Shown here: piece after piece, positions 7,973 to 15,952 of the stretch
Layout: every line of letters starts with the position of its first letter
Numbering within the stretch: position 1 is the stretch's first letter
Source: Actinomycetota bacterium
GTDB taxonomy: Bacteria > Actinomycetota > Thermoleophilia > Gaiellales > Gaiellaceae
NCBI GenBank assembly: GCA_003139545.1
Contig: PLJC01000026.1
Location: forward strand, 62,001-126,000
Length of the DNA: 64,000 nt
Direction of reading: 5' to 3'
The notes under the pieces: generated by a model
Databases searched by the model: none
What the model was told of the DNA's origin: nothing
Seen by the model: only the letters and a program-made list of their open reading frames with translations
Translations under genes and position numbers: made by a program

Positions 7973-9649
7973 ATGAGAGCGCGCGCGTGGTGGATCTTCC
8001 TGCTGGTGATGGCTCCGGTCGTAGGTCTCTATCTCTTCGGTCCCCACGCGTTCAACGCCGGGCCGGTGTTCAACGGCATCGGCCTGAGCGCAGTCGTAGC
8101 GATCGTGGCAGGCGTGCGTCTGCATCGCCCGCGCGCCCGGCTCGCCTGGTATCTGTTCGCAGCCGGCCAGGCGCTGTTTGTCGCTGGCGACGTGCTCGCC
8201 TACAACTACGAACGGATCTTCGGGGGGCCACTTCCGTTCCCGTCGATTGCCGACGCGCTCTATCTCGGCGTCGGTCCGGCGATCGCGGCCGGACTCGTGC
8301 TGCTGATCAGAGGGCGGAACCGCGGCGAAGCCCGGGCGGCCCTCATCGATCCCCTGATCATCAGTACAGCGATCGGGCTTCTCTCATGGATCTTCCTGAT
8401 GGCGCCCTACGCATTCGACACGACGCTCTCCCTGCCGGTGAAGCTCACGTCGATCCTGTACCCGTTGATGGATCTGCTCATCTTGTCGGCAGCCGTCCGT
8501 TTGGCGTTCGGCGGCGGTCACCGCGGAAAGTCCTACTACTTGATGCTCACCTCGATCTGCGTGCTGTTCGGTACCGACGGTGTGTACGGCTGGCTGCAGC
8601 TGCACGGCGGCTATCAGACTGGCGGCCTCCTAGACGGCGGGTGGATCCTCTTCTACCTCCTGTTCGGCGCCGCAGCCCTTCACCCGTCGATGGCTACCGC
8701 AGACGTAGCGACCGCAGCGCCGGCACGTCTCACCCGCACGCGGGTTGCGGTGTTGACCGCCGCCACGTTCGTTGCTCCGGCGACCGGGCTCCTCGGACCG
8801 GAGAGGACCACCGACCGGCTCGTGATCGCCGGGTCGGCCATCGTCCTCTTCAGCCTCGTCTTGCTACGGATGGTCGGGTCGGTGCAGCAGCACGAGTCGG
8901 CCGTTGCTCGGATGCGAGCGCTACAGGAGACGACGGATCGCATGCGCGAGCTCGATCGACTCAAGGACCACTTCGTTGCGACGGTCTCGCACGAGCTCCG
9001 CACCCCGCTGACCTCGATCCACGGCTATCTCGACCTCGTCCTCGGCGGCGACTCCGGCTCGCTGGAGGACGAACAGCGCCGATTCCTCTTGATCGCCGAT
9101 CGCAATACGGACCGCCTGCAAAAGCTCGTCGAGGATTTGCTGTTCATCTCCGAACTCGACGCCAACGGACTCACGCTCGAGCTCACCGACCTCGACCTGG
9201 GCAGCCTCGCGCACGAGAGCCTGGAGTCGGCGCGGCCGCGAGCCGAGGCGGACGGAATCAGCCTCGGATTCTCGTCGACGAGCCCGGTCCATCTCAGCGG
9301 TGACCGCGTACGCCTCGGACAGTTGCTCGACAACGTGATCTCGAACGCGGTCAAGTTCACCCCCCGCGGAGGAAACGTGTCGGTCCGGGTCGCGCGATCG
9401 AACGGCTCGGCCGTGCTCGAGATCGAGGACACGGGGCTGGGGATCGCCACCGACGAGCAGGCGCAGGTCTTCGACCGTTTCTTCCGCACGCAGGCCGCGG
9501 GCGATCACGCGATTCAGGGGACCGGCCTCGGGCTTTCGATCTCCCAGGGCATCGCCCAGGCCCACGGCGGGCTCATCGGTGTCACGAGCGAGGAGAACGT
9601 GGGCACGACGTTCCGCGTGGAGCTGCCTGTGCACGCGGCGATCACCTAG
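7973..9649 (+). CDS. Membrane sensor histidine kinase
   Basis: A 558-residue sensor kinase. About ten hydrophobic segments occupy residues 7-300 with no large extracytoplasmic loop, so the input is probably intramembrane. A short linker leads to HisKA with the phospho-acceptor His340 in VSHELRTPL. The HATPase domain has the N box (DNVISNAVKF, 453-462), G1 (EDTGLG, 485-490), F box (FDRFFR) and G2 (GTGLGLS, 516-522). The start at 7973 is chosen over the longer open frame because AAGGAG at 7955-7960 precedes it. No response regulator is adjacent. It converges with a 4-nt CTAG stop overlap on the next gene. Confidence 0.9.
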   Translation: MRARAWWIFLLVMAPVVGLYLFGPHAFNAGPVFNGIGLSAVVAIVAGVRLHRPRARLAWYLFAAGQALFVAGDVLAYNYERIFGGPLPFPSIADALYLGVGPAIAAGLVLLIRGRNRGEARAALIDPLIISTAIGLLSWIFLMAPYAFDTTLSLPVKLTSILYPLMDLLILSAAVRLAFGGGHRGKSYYLMLTSICVLFGTDGVYGWLQLHGGYQTGGLLDGGWILFYLLFGAAALHPSMATADVATAAPARLTRTRVAVLTAATFVAPATGLLGPERTTDRLVIAGSAIVLFSLVLLRMVGSVQQHESAVARMRALQETTDRMRELDRLKDHFVATVSHELRTPLTSIHGYLDLVLGGDSGSLEDEQRRFLLIADRNTDRLQKLVEDLLFISELDANGLTLELTDLDLGSLAHESLESARPRAEADGISLGFSSTSPVHLSGDRVRLGQLLDNVISNAVKFTPRGGNVSVRVARSNGSAVLEIEDTGLGIATDEQAQVFDRFFRTQAAGDHAIQGTGLGLSISQGIAQAHGGLIGVTSEENVGTTFRVELPVHAAIT

Positions 9650-9951
9650 AACTCTGAAGCGCCTCCAGGCGGATCAGTGGGATGGGATTCGAGCGGCGTC
9701 ACCGTGACATGCAACCAGTCGGCGAGCGGCAGGTCGGAGAGCATGGCGTCGAGATGAGCCTCGCTGTCCGCGCGGTACAGGCCAAGGGCCGTTGCGCGGT
9801 CCCCGACTCGCGACCGTTTCCATAGCCGCACGAGGTGCCCCTCGTCCGCAAGCTTTGCTGCGGCCGCCGACTCGGCCTTCTGGCGGTCCCTGATTTCGGA
9901 CTGCGGCGTTCCTGCCGGAACTTGGAGATCGAACTCGACGAGAAACTCCAT
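9646..9951 (-). CDS. Muconolactone delta-isomerase-like protein
   Basis: A 101-residue ferredoxin-like alpha/beta-barrel protein. The opening MEFLVEFDLQVP, the RLWKR strand and the C-terminal LPLADWLHVTVTPL match small muconolactone-isomerase-family proteins, which act in beta-ketoadipate catabolism or, more often, are uncharacterised homologues. It follows the VOC protein by 2 nt, so the two form one transcription unit, probably controlled by the divergent LysR regulator. Confidence 0.72.
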   Translation of the reverse strand: MEFLVEFDLQVPAGTPQSEIRDRQKAESAAAAKLADEGHLVRLWKRSRVGDRATALGLYRADSEAHLDAMLSDLPLADWLHVTVTPLESHPTDPPGGASEF

Positions 9952-9953
9952 GG

Positions 9954-10553
9954 TCACGTTGGCAGGTCCGTCCCGGCCTGCTCGGCCACCATGTACGCGG
10001 CGTACCAGGTCGGCCAGTCTTCGCTTTCGCCCGACGCATGGTGCTTGCGGTGGGCGGCCTCGGCACGCCGAAGCGCGCTCGCCAGGTCCGCGGTGGAGAC
10101 GTAGCCCGTCTGAGCCGCGTTCATGCGGCCAGGGAGCCGAGTCGTGACCTCCTGGGCCAGCCACGTGTTGCCATCGGGATCGGTGATGGAGAAGAACGAC
10201 CCGTAGCTCGTGCGCTCGGGGTCGGGTCCCGGCTGTCGTGCCTCGACCGGGAACGGCGGGCCGTGCCAGATGTCGCTCACCTCGACGCCGCGGCCGACGA
10301 GCTCGGCATGAGCGGCCTCGATGTCGGAGACGATCAATCCACCTTCGGCCGCGCCGGGCGCTGCCGTCGTGAGCCCCAGACCGAACGTCACCGAGGTCCC
10401 GGAGCCCGGGGGCGTGAACTGGACGATCCGAAGGCCGTCCAGCGGGGCGACGTCGTCGTCGAGCCTCCAACCCAAGCGCTCGTAGAACTCCTTGGACCGG
10501 TCGACGTCGGACACGGGAATGACGTCTATCTCGAGCTTCATGTCGATGCTCAT
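9954..10553 (-). CDS. VOC-superfamily (glyoxalase/bleomycin-resistance-like) protein
   Basis: A 199-residue protein with a vicinal-oxygen-chelate fold in residues 1-130: the repeated beta-alpha-beta-beta units are seen in VSDVDRSKEFYERLGW and IVSDIEAAHAELVGRG, and the second half ends with the conserved SITDPDGNTW. A C-terminal extension of about 60 residues, rich in Ala, His and Trp, is common in actinobacterial relatives. Family members are metal-dependent dioxygenases, isomerases or drug-binding proteins. It leads a two-gene unit with the muconolactone-isomerase-like protein and is divergent from the LysR gene. Confidence 0.82.
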   Translation of the reverse strand: MSIDMKLEIDVIPVSDVDRSKEFYERLGWRLDDDVAPLDGLRIVQFTPPGSGTSVTFGLGLTTAAPGAAEGGLIVSDIEAAHAELVGRGVEVSDIWHGPPFPVEARQPGPDPERTSYGSFFSITDPDGNTWLAQEVTTRLPGRMNAAQTGYVSTADLASALRRAEAAHRKHHASGESEDWPTWYAAYMVAEQAGTDLPT

Positions 10554-10635
10554 GGCTACCTCCGGGTGGTGGGAGACCTGCCGAAACAGCGTGCAGGCAG
10601 CCGATGGCGCTCGGCCACGACCGGTTGGCTCACGT

Positions 10636-10654
10636 TGTTAGGCGCCGCCTAACA
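10636..10654. promoter_or_regulatory. Candidate LysR operator (TGTTAGGC-N3-GCCTAACA)
   Basis: A 19-bp inverted repeat with perfect 8-bp arms lies in the divergent VOC/LysR intergenic region. It contains the T-N11-A core (10639-10651) expected for LysR-type regulators and ends 8 bp upstream of the regulator's -10 box, an autoregulatory position. Confidence 0.65.
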
Positions 10655-10661
10655 CCACACG

Positions 10662-10667
10662 TATCGT
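10662..10667 (+). promoter_or_regulatory. Leaderless -10 box TATCGT for the LysR gene
   Basis: TATCGT stands 7 nt before the GTG at 10675; no Shine-Dalgarno sequence is present, so the transcript probably starts at the start codon. Confidence 0.5.
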
Positions 10668-10674
10668 TCAACGC

Positions 10675-11598
10675 GTGGAGTTGCGAACGCTTCGATACTT
10701 CGTCGCCGTCGCGGAGGAGCTTCACTTCGCGCGAGCTGCAGAGCGTCTGCGCATCGCGGCACCGTCACTCTCGCAACAGATCAAGTCGCTCGAGGCGAGT
10801 CTGGGAACGCCGCTGTTCGTCCGCGACCGCCGGCATGTCGAGTTGACCGCGGCCGGAAGGATGCTGCTGCCCGACGCACGCGAGATTCTCGAGCTCGCCG
10901 CACGCGCTCAACGCCGCGTCGCGGGAGCGACGGGGCCGCTCCGTGTCGGCTACGTCAGCTGGCTACCCGAGCAGCTCACCGCTTCGGCGGCGGTTGATGT
11001 ACGCGTCGACGAATGGATCATGCCGAGTCACGTTCAGATCGCGCGCGTCCTCGACGGAGGCCTCGACGCAGCTATTGCGTGGGCCGGATCGCGCGACGAG
11101 CGGCTGGACTTCCGGCTGCTGTGGCCCGAGCCGCTGCTCGCCGTCACTCCGGCCGGCCGAACCGAAACGACCGTTCCTGCGCGGAAACTCCGCGTGCTCG
11201 TCGACGCCGACCTCACGTCTTGGCAGGCGTGGAACGACTTCGCGACCGAGTTTGCCGAAGCTACCGGCGCACGGCTGGTGCACATCGACGACGGCGGCAT
11301 CGCCGGCGTGGCGTTCCACGACCGCGCGCTCCGTCTCAACGCGCCGGTGCTCATGTCGCCGAAGCGGCATTTCGACAGGTTGCCCGCGAGCCTGCGCACG
11401 CGCCCGGTCGTCGACCCGTGTCCGCTCTGGTGCTGGTCGCTCGTCACTCGCACAAACGACGAGCGCGAAAGCATTGTCGCTTTACGCGAGCACGCCAGCA
11501 ACGTGATCCGGCCAGCGGCCTCCCGTACTGCTCCGATCCCGCCGATCTGGCTGCCCTCGGCGGACCCGCACCGGGATGAATTCCGCTCAGCCGCTTAG
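10675..11598 (+). CDS. LysR-family transcriptional regulator
   Basis: A 307-residue regulator. The N-terminal winged helix-turn-helix is classical (MELRTLRYFVAVAEELHFAR and ERLRIAAPSLSQQIKSLE); the remainder is the periplasmic-binding-like effector domain, somewhat divergent after residue 85. The GTG at 10675 is supported by the -10 box and by the family's usual first residue before the helix. It is divergent from the VOC and muconolactone-isomerase-like genes and has a LysR-type palindrome between, so it probably controls them in response to an aromatic-pathway or lactone intermediate (inference). Confidence 0.92.
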   Translation: MELRTLRYFVAVAEELHFARAAERLRIAAPSLSQQIKSLEASLGTPLFVRDRRHVELTAAGRMLLPDAREILELAARAQRRVAGATGPLRVGYVSWLPEQLTASAAVDVRVDEWIMPSHVQIARVLDGGLDAAIAWAGSRDERLDFRLLWPEPLLAVTPAGRTETTVPARKLRVLVDADLTSWQAWNDFATEFAEATGARLVHIDDGGIAGVAFHDRALRLNAPVLMSPKRHFDRLPASLRTRPVVDPCPLWCWSLVTRTNDERESIVALREHASNVIRPAASRTAPIPPIWLPSADPHRDEFRSAA

Positions 11599-11732
11599 CT
11601 CACGTGGTCGTGACCTGCATCACGCTGCTGCCCGGGCGGGAGCTCAAGCAGCCGGCGACTGCCGTCGCGCCTGAGTGGGTTAAAGCGGGGAGCGGCCGGA
11701 CGCGCGGCTACCGGTAGATCGTCGTCGCGCGG

Positions 11733-12512
11733 CTACGCGGTTGTCATCGGCATCAGAAGCTCTGATGGGCGCGTTGCGCCGACGAAGCCAAGCGCGGCGC
11801 TGAGCTCCGCCAGCGGCGCGAGCTTCACGACGTCGCCCGTGTGCGGCGCCTCGATGAGCTGGCCCTCGCCGATATAGATGCCGACGTGGCCTGGCCCGTC
11901 GGCTCGCGGCTCGAAGAACACTAGGTCGCCGGCCACGAGCTCGCTCGGATCGATGCGCGGCGTCGTGACGTATTGCGTCGCGGCGTAGTGCGCGAGCGTC
12001 AACCCGAGCTGCGCGTAGACGAACTTGACAAAGCCGGAGCAGTCGAAGCCGGACTGGGGACTGTTCCCGCCCCAGAGATACCGGACACCGAGATAGTGCT
12101 CCGCAACGGCAACGGCATCCCAACCGACGGCGTCGGTGGAGGCGGTGTTCAGCGCAGCCGGAAGCCGAACCGGCTGCAGCGCGGCCCGGAGCCGCCGGAT
12201 GGCGGCGTTCAGGCCAATGACGCGTGCAGCCGCCGACCCCGCCGCGACCTGCAACCTGCCCACTCCGTCCTCGTCCGAGAAGGGATCGGTAGCGGTCGCG
12301 AGCTTCGCTCGCGCGTCTCGGAGCCGCATCCCAAGAGCGCGCTGCCTCTGCTGCGCCTGCGCGAGCGCGTGACGGTCGGCGTCGATCTGCCGCGCGATCG
12401 TCGCGTCGAGCGATGGCTGCAGGACGACGAAACCCGGAGCCCCAGCGCGCGCGGAACCGGCCGAGGCGGAAAGAACCGCGGCGGTCGAGACAATGACGAG
12501 GAGGCGCCGCAC
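11733..12512 (-). CDS. Secreted NlpC/P60 peptidoglycan endopeptidase
   Basis: A 259-residue exported cysteine peptidase expected to cleave D-Glu/meso-DAP-type bonds in stem peptides. It has a signal peptide (residues 1-23, ending ARAG), a coiled-coil-like segment at about 35-115, and an NlpC/P60 domain from residue 130. The catalytic Cys is in FDCSGF, the His in GHVGIYIG, and the third polar residue in EAPHTG. It is the size and layout of RipA/IseA-like enzymes of actinobacteria. GTG start. It stands alone between the LysR gene and the sugar cluster. Confidence 0.9.
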   Translation of the reverse strand: MRRLLVIVSTAAVLSASAGSARAGAPGFVVLQPSLDATIARQIDADRHALAQAQQRQRALGMRLRDARAKLATATDPFSDEDGVGRLQVAAGSAAARVIGLNAAIRRLRAALQPVRLPAALNTASTDAVGWDAVAVAEHYLGVRYLWGGNSPQSGFDCSGFVKFVYAQLGLTLAHYAATQYVTTPRIDPSELVAGDLVFFEPRADGPGHVGIYIGEGQLIEAPHTGDVVKLAPLAELSAALGFVGATRPSELLMPMTTA

Positions 12513-12578
12513 GGTGGTCCATCGGCAGAGAGCGCGCCTGTCTTGACCGACTTTCGCGACCTAGATCTCCGCGTAGTG

Positions 12579-13328
12579 TCAGCCGACCAGTGCGCGAAGG
12601 GCCCGCAGCTCGTGCGGCAGCGCGAGCTCCGGCTCTGCGAGCTCCGGGTGCCAGCGCTTCTCCCACTCGACGGTCAGCCACCCGTCGTAGCCGTGCGCGC
12701 GGAGCACGTCGAGGCTCTCCCGAACCGGCACGTCGCCGTCGCCGAGCGGGACGAGCTCCCAATCGTTCCCGCGGTGCCGCGCGTCCTTCACGTGCACGAG
12801 CCGGATCGCGGGACCGAGCGAGCGCACGACGTCCGCCGGGGATTCGCCCGCGCGCGCTGGATGGTGGAGATCCCAGACCGCGGCGAGCGATTGGCTGGCG
12901 ACTAGCCCCAGCAGCTCGGCGACCCGCGCCGCGCTCGCGAAGTGATCGTGCGTCTCGAGCGCGACCGTGACGTCGTGCTCGAGCAGCGGCTCGAGCCGAC
13001 GCGCGACATCGTCGAGGTCGCTGACGTCGCCGCCGAAGACTCGCACTGTGTCGGTCCCCCACTCGCGAGCCAGCTCAATGGCGGCGGGCAGCGCGCGCTC
13101 GAACGCGCCTGCGAGCTCGATCGACGTGTCCAGGCAGGCGAGCGGAACGCCGGCGAGAGTAGAGGCGACGGCGCGACGCGTGGAGGACGCGAGCTCCAGG
13201 ACATCGATCGGCTCGCTGTCGAGCAGCCGCAGCTCGAGGCCGTCGTAGCCGAGCTCGTGGACGGCGTCGACCGTTCGCTCCAGCGTCCATCCCGGCGCGG
13301 CGAGGTTCGAGAACGCGATGCGGTTCAT
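12579..13328 (-). CDS. Sugar phosphate isomerase/epimerase-like TIM-barrel protein
   Basis: A 249-residue AP-endonuclease-2/xylose-isomerase-like barrel. Metal-binding positions are visible in order: Glu in VALETHDHF, Asp-Leu-His in AVWDLHHP, His in LVHVKDA and Glu in TVEWEKR. Members isomerise, epimerise or dehydrate sugars and inosose. The ATG at 13328 overlaps the upstream oxidoreductase by 4 nt. With that oxidoreductase and a second paralogous barrel it forms a three-gene operon. The exact sugar is not determinable. Confidence 0.82.
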   Translation of the reverse strand: MNRIAFSNLAAPGWTLERTVDAVHELGYDGLELRLLDSEPIDVLELASSTRRAVASTLAGVPLACLDTSIELAGAFERALPAAIELAREWGTDTVRVFGGDVSDLDDVARRLEPLLEHDVTVALETHDHFASAARVAELLGLVASQSLAAVWDLHHPARAGESPADVVRSLGPAIRLVHVKDARHRGNDWELVPLGDGDVPVRESLDVLRAHGYDGWLTVEWEKRWHPELAEPELALPHELRALRALVG

Positions 13329-14401
13329 TCGCCGCGCAGCTGCGCGAGCAACGCGGCGTACGCGTCGCGGTCGACGGGGAGCGGCACAGCGCGCTCCTCG
13401 TGCGTGGACAGGACGATCGCGTTCGCGAGCTCGAGCGAGCACAGTGCATCACGCGCGGGGACGCGCGGCTCGCGGCCCTCGCGGACAGCGGCGGCGAAGT
13501 CCGCGTGCACGTCTCGATGGCCGCCGCTGCCGGGCGGCAGCTCCACGGATTCGGCGACGCGCTCGGGCGCCGCGAACATCTCGGTCGCGCTCGTCAGATG
13601 CTGCGAGATCGGCGGCTCGAAGCGCTCGAAGATGAGCGACTCGCCGACGATCTCGATCCGGCCGCGGTCGCCGACGAGCTCGATGCGCTGCACGCCCGGC
13701 TCGAGCGTCGAGACGGCCACGGTTCCGACGGCGCCGCCTTCGTACGAAAGCAGGGCGGTCGCCGTGTCCTCCGCCTCCATCGGCTGCGCGCGCCGCTGTG
13801 CGACGCCCCACACCGTCACGGGCGGCCCAGCGAGATGGCAGAGGAGATCGAGCGTGTGCGGCGCCTGGTTCATTAGGACGCCCCCGCCTTCGCCCTTCCA
13901 CGTGCCGCGCCAGTCTGCTGTGCGGTAGTACGCGTTGGGCCGGTAGAGCGGGTCGACGATCGACGCGCGCACGAGCGTCCCGAGCCTGCCCTCGTCGACC
14001 AGTCGCCGGGCGGCGGCGATTACCGGCCGGAAGCGCTGCTGGAAACACACGCCGAGGAGCCTGTCCGCGCGGTCGGCGGCGGCGATCATGGCGTCGGCCT
14101 CCCGCGCCTCCGGTGCGAGCGGCTTCTCGCACAGCACGTGCGCGCCCGTCTCGAGTGCCGCGATCGTCAGCTCGGCGTGCGACGGGTGCGGCGTGGCAAC
14201 GACGACGACATCGAGCTCGCACGCGAGCAGGTCGTCGTTCTCGGCGAAGGCGCGGCAGCCGTACTCGCGCGCACGCCTGGCAGCCGACTCCGCGTCGTGC
14301 GCGGCGATCCCGACGAGCTCGATGTCGTCGAGCTCTGCCATCGCCTCGAGATGCATCTCCGCGACGACGCCGGCACCGATCAGGCCGTAGCGCAACGTCA
14401 C
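13325..14401 (-). CDS. Gfo/Idh/MocA-family oxidoreductase
   Basis: A 358-residue NAD(P)-dependent sugar or inositol dehydrogenase. The Rossmann motif GLIGAGVVAEMH opens the protein; the catalytic Lys is in CEKPLA near residue 93; the C-terminal alpha/beta domain carries the conserved His in QAPHTLDLL. It is normal length. It overlaps its neighbours on both sides by 4 nt (ATGA type), fixing the operon. Its placement between two isomerase-like barrels suggests oxidation, isomerisation and re-reduction of one sugar ring, as in inositol or keto-sugar pathways (inference). Confidence 0.88.
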   Translation of the reverse strand: MTLRYGLIGAGVVAEMHLEAMAELDDIELVGIAAHDAESAARRAREYGCRAFAENDDLLACELDVVVVATPHPSHAELTIAALETGAHVLCEKPLAPEAREADAMIAAADRADRLLGVCFQQRFRPVIAAARRLVDEGRLGTLVRASIVDPLYRPNAYYRTADWRGTWKGEGGGVLMNQAPHTLDLLCHLAGPPVTVWGVAQRRAQPMEAEDTATALLSYEGGAVGTVAVSTLEPGVQRIELVGDRGRIEIVGESLIFERFEPPISQHLTSATEMFAAPERVAESVELPPGSGGHRDVHADFAAAVREGREPRVPARDALCSLELANAIVLSTHEERAVPLPVDRDAYAALLAQLRGE

Positions 14402-15162
14402 GCCAACGACCTCAGCGCCGCGATGCAGTCCCGCGTCGCGAGCTCTCCGCTCCCGTCACGCACGTAGTGCGTCTCAAAGGAGAGATACCCGTCGTAGCCC
14501 GCCTGCGCGAGGCAGTCGAGCTGTGCCCGGAAGTCGACGATGCCGTCACCGACCCTCGTCCACTCCCCGGCCGGGCTGACGTCCTTGACGTGGACGTGCG
14601 CGACGCGGTCGACGATCGTGTCGAGCCCGCCGAGCCCGTTCCATGCAGCCGGGTCGAGCATCGCGGCGTTGCCCGGGTCCCAGATGAGGCGCAGCTGCGG
14701 CGAGTCGGCCGCGTCGAGCGCGGCGCGCGCCTCGGCGGCAGTGGCGACGTTGCACTCGTGCTCGTTCTCGAGCGCAAGCGTGACGTCCGCGTGCGCCGCC
14801 GCGTCGCGAAGCGCGCGGCCGAGATCGGGCAGCGCGGCCGACGGGTCGGGCTCGCGCCAGTACCCGAACGCGCGCACGACGGGCGCCCCGAGCGCGGCCG
14901 CGGCGCGCAGCGCTCCGGCGAGCACATCGTCTTGATCCTCGCCGCGGTCGCACTTCAGGAACGGGGAAGCGATCGCGCAGACGGTGAAGCCGCGCCGGTC
15001 GAGCTCGGCCCGGATCGCGGCCAGCTCCGCATCGGAGCGGTCGACGACCTGCACGCCGTCGAGCGTACGCAGCTCGACGGCATCGATCCCGAGCTCCTCG
15101 CAGACGTCGAGGGCCGCCGCGAGGCCGGGGTCGATCTCGTCGGTGATGACGCTCAAACGCAC
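14398..15162 (-). CDS. Second sugar phosphate isomerase/epimerase-like TIM-barrel protein
   Basis: A 254-residue barrel of the same superfamily as the gene at 12579-13328, with metal-ligand strands LALENEHE, LIWDPGNA, VAHVHVKDV and YLSFETHY. The opening LSVITDEIDPG is typical of the sugar-isomerase group near L-ribulose/hexulose-phosphate epimerases. The GTG at 15162 is preferred; a second in-frame GTG at 15180 would leave only 4 nt before the divergent dehydrogenase start. It is the first gene of the three-gene operon. Confidence 0.82.
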   Translation of the reverse strand: MRLSVITDEIDPGLAAALDVCEELGIDAVELRTLDGVQVVDRSDAELAAIRAELDRRGFTVCAIASPFLKCDRGEDQDDVLAGALRAAAALGAPVVRAFGYWREPDPSAALPDLGRALRDAAAHADVTLALENEHECNVATAAEARAALDAADSPQLRLIWDPGNAAMLDPAAWNGLGGLDTIVDRVAHVHVKDVSPAGEWTRVGDGIVDFRAQLDCLAQAGYDGYLSFETHYVRDGSGELATRDCIAALRSLA

Positions 15163-15184
15163 CGACCGTGCTTGTATCACCTGG

Positions 15185-15952
15185 ATGGATTCCGGTCTCG
15201 AGGGCCGCGTCGCGGTTGTCACGGGAGCGTCGGGCGTTCTCGGGGGCGCGATCGCGCGCGGCCTCGCGACGGCGGGCGCCCGGGTCGGGTTGCTCGCGCG
15301 CCGGCGCGACCGGCTGGAGGCGCTCGCGGCCGAGCTCGAGGGCGCGTTCGTCCTCGAAGCGGACGTGCTCGACCGCGCCTCGGTCGAGCGCGCCCGCGCG
15401 CAACTCGACCGGCTCGACGTCCTCGTCAACGCCGCAGGCGGGAACGTCGCCGCAGCGACAACCGGCGAGCAGACCTTCTTCGAGCTGCCGGCGTCGGCGA
15501 TCGACGAGGTCGTGAAGCTGAACTTCAACGGCACGGTCGTGCCGTGTCAGGTCTTCGGCGAGGCAATCGCGGAGGGCGGCTCGATCGTGAACATCTCGTC
15601 GCTCGCGGCCCACCGCGCGCTGACCCGCGTCGTCGGCTACGGCGCGGCGAAGGCGGCGGTCGAGAACCTCACACGATGGCTCGCCGTCGAGCTCGCGCCG
15701 CGAGGCGTGCGCGTCAACGCGATCGCGCCGGGCTTCTTCGTCGGCGAGCAGAACCGTGCGCTGCTCCTCGACGAATCGGGCGCGTTGACCGAGCGCGGCA
15801 AGCGGATCGTCGCGGCCACGCCGATGGGGCGCTTCGGCGAGCCGCACGAGGTCGCGGGCACCGTCGTGTGGCTGGCGGGCGCAGGCGCGTCTTTCGTCAC
15901 CGGGGTCGTCGTCCCGGTCGACGGCGGCTTCGACGCGTTCAGCGGGATCTAA
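15185..15952 (+). CDS. SDR oxidoreductase, probably D-mannonate/fructuronate oxidoreductase type
   Basis: A 255-residue classical short-chain dehydrogenase: GASGVLGG cofactor loop, NAAG at residues 79-82, Ser in NISSLAAH, Tyr-x3-Lys in YGAAK, and APGFF after the active site. The insertion before the C-terminus (FFVGEQNRALLLDESG) is typical of SDR mannonate oxidoreductases, which convert fructuronate to mannonate. It is convergent with uxaC, whose product makes fructuronate, so the two steps are consecutive. Its start lies only 22 bp (or 4 bp) from the divergent barrel gene. Confidence 0.8.
   Translation: MDSGLEGRVAVVTGASGVLGGAIARGLATAGARVGLLARRRDRLEALAAELEGAFVLEADVLDRASVERARAQLDRLDVLVNAAGGNVAAATTGEQTFFELPASAIDEVVKLNFNGTVVPCQVFGEAIAEGGSIVNISSLAAHRALTRVVGYGAAKAAVENLTRWLAVELAPRGVRVNAIAPGFFVGEQNRALLLDESGALTERGKRIVAATPMGRFGEPHEVAGTVVWLAGAGASFVTGVVVPVDGGFDAFSGI

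Noticed and set aside
11701..11737. Direct repeat CGCGCGGCTAC twice near the end of the NlpC/P60 gene
   Set aside because: Short and GC-rich; the second copy includes the stop codon. It fits simple slippage and no element borders were seen.
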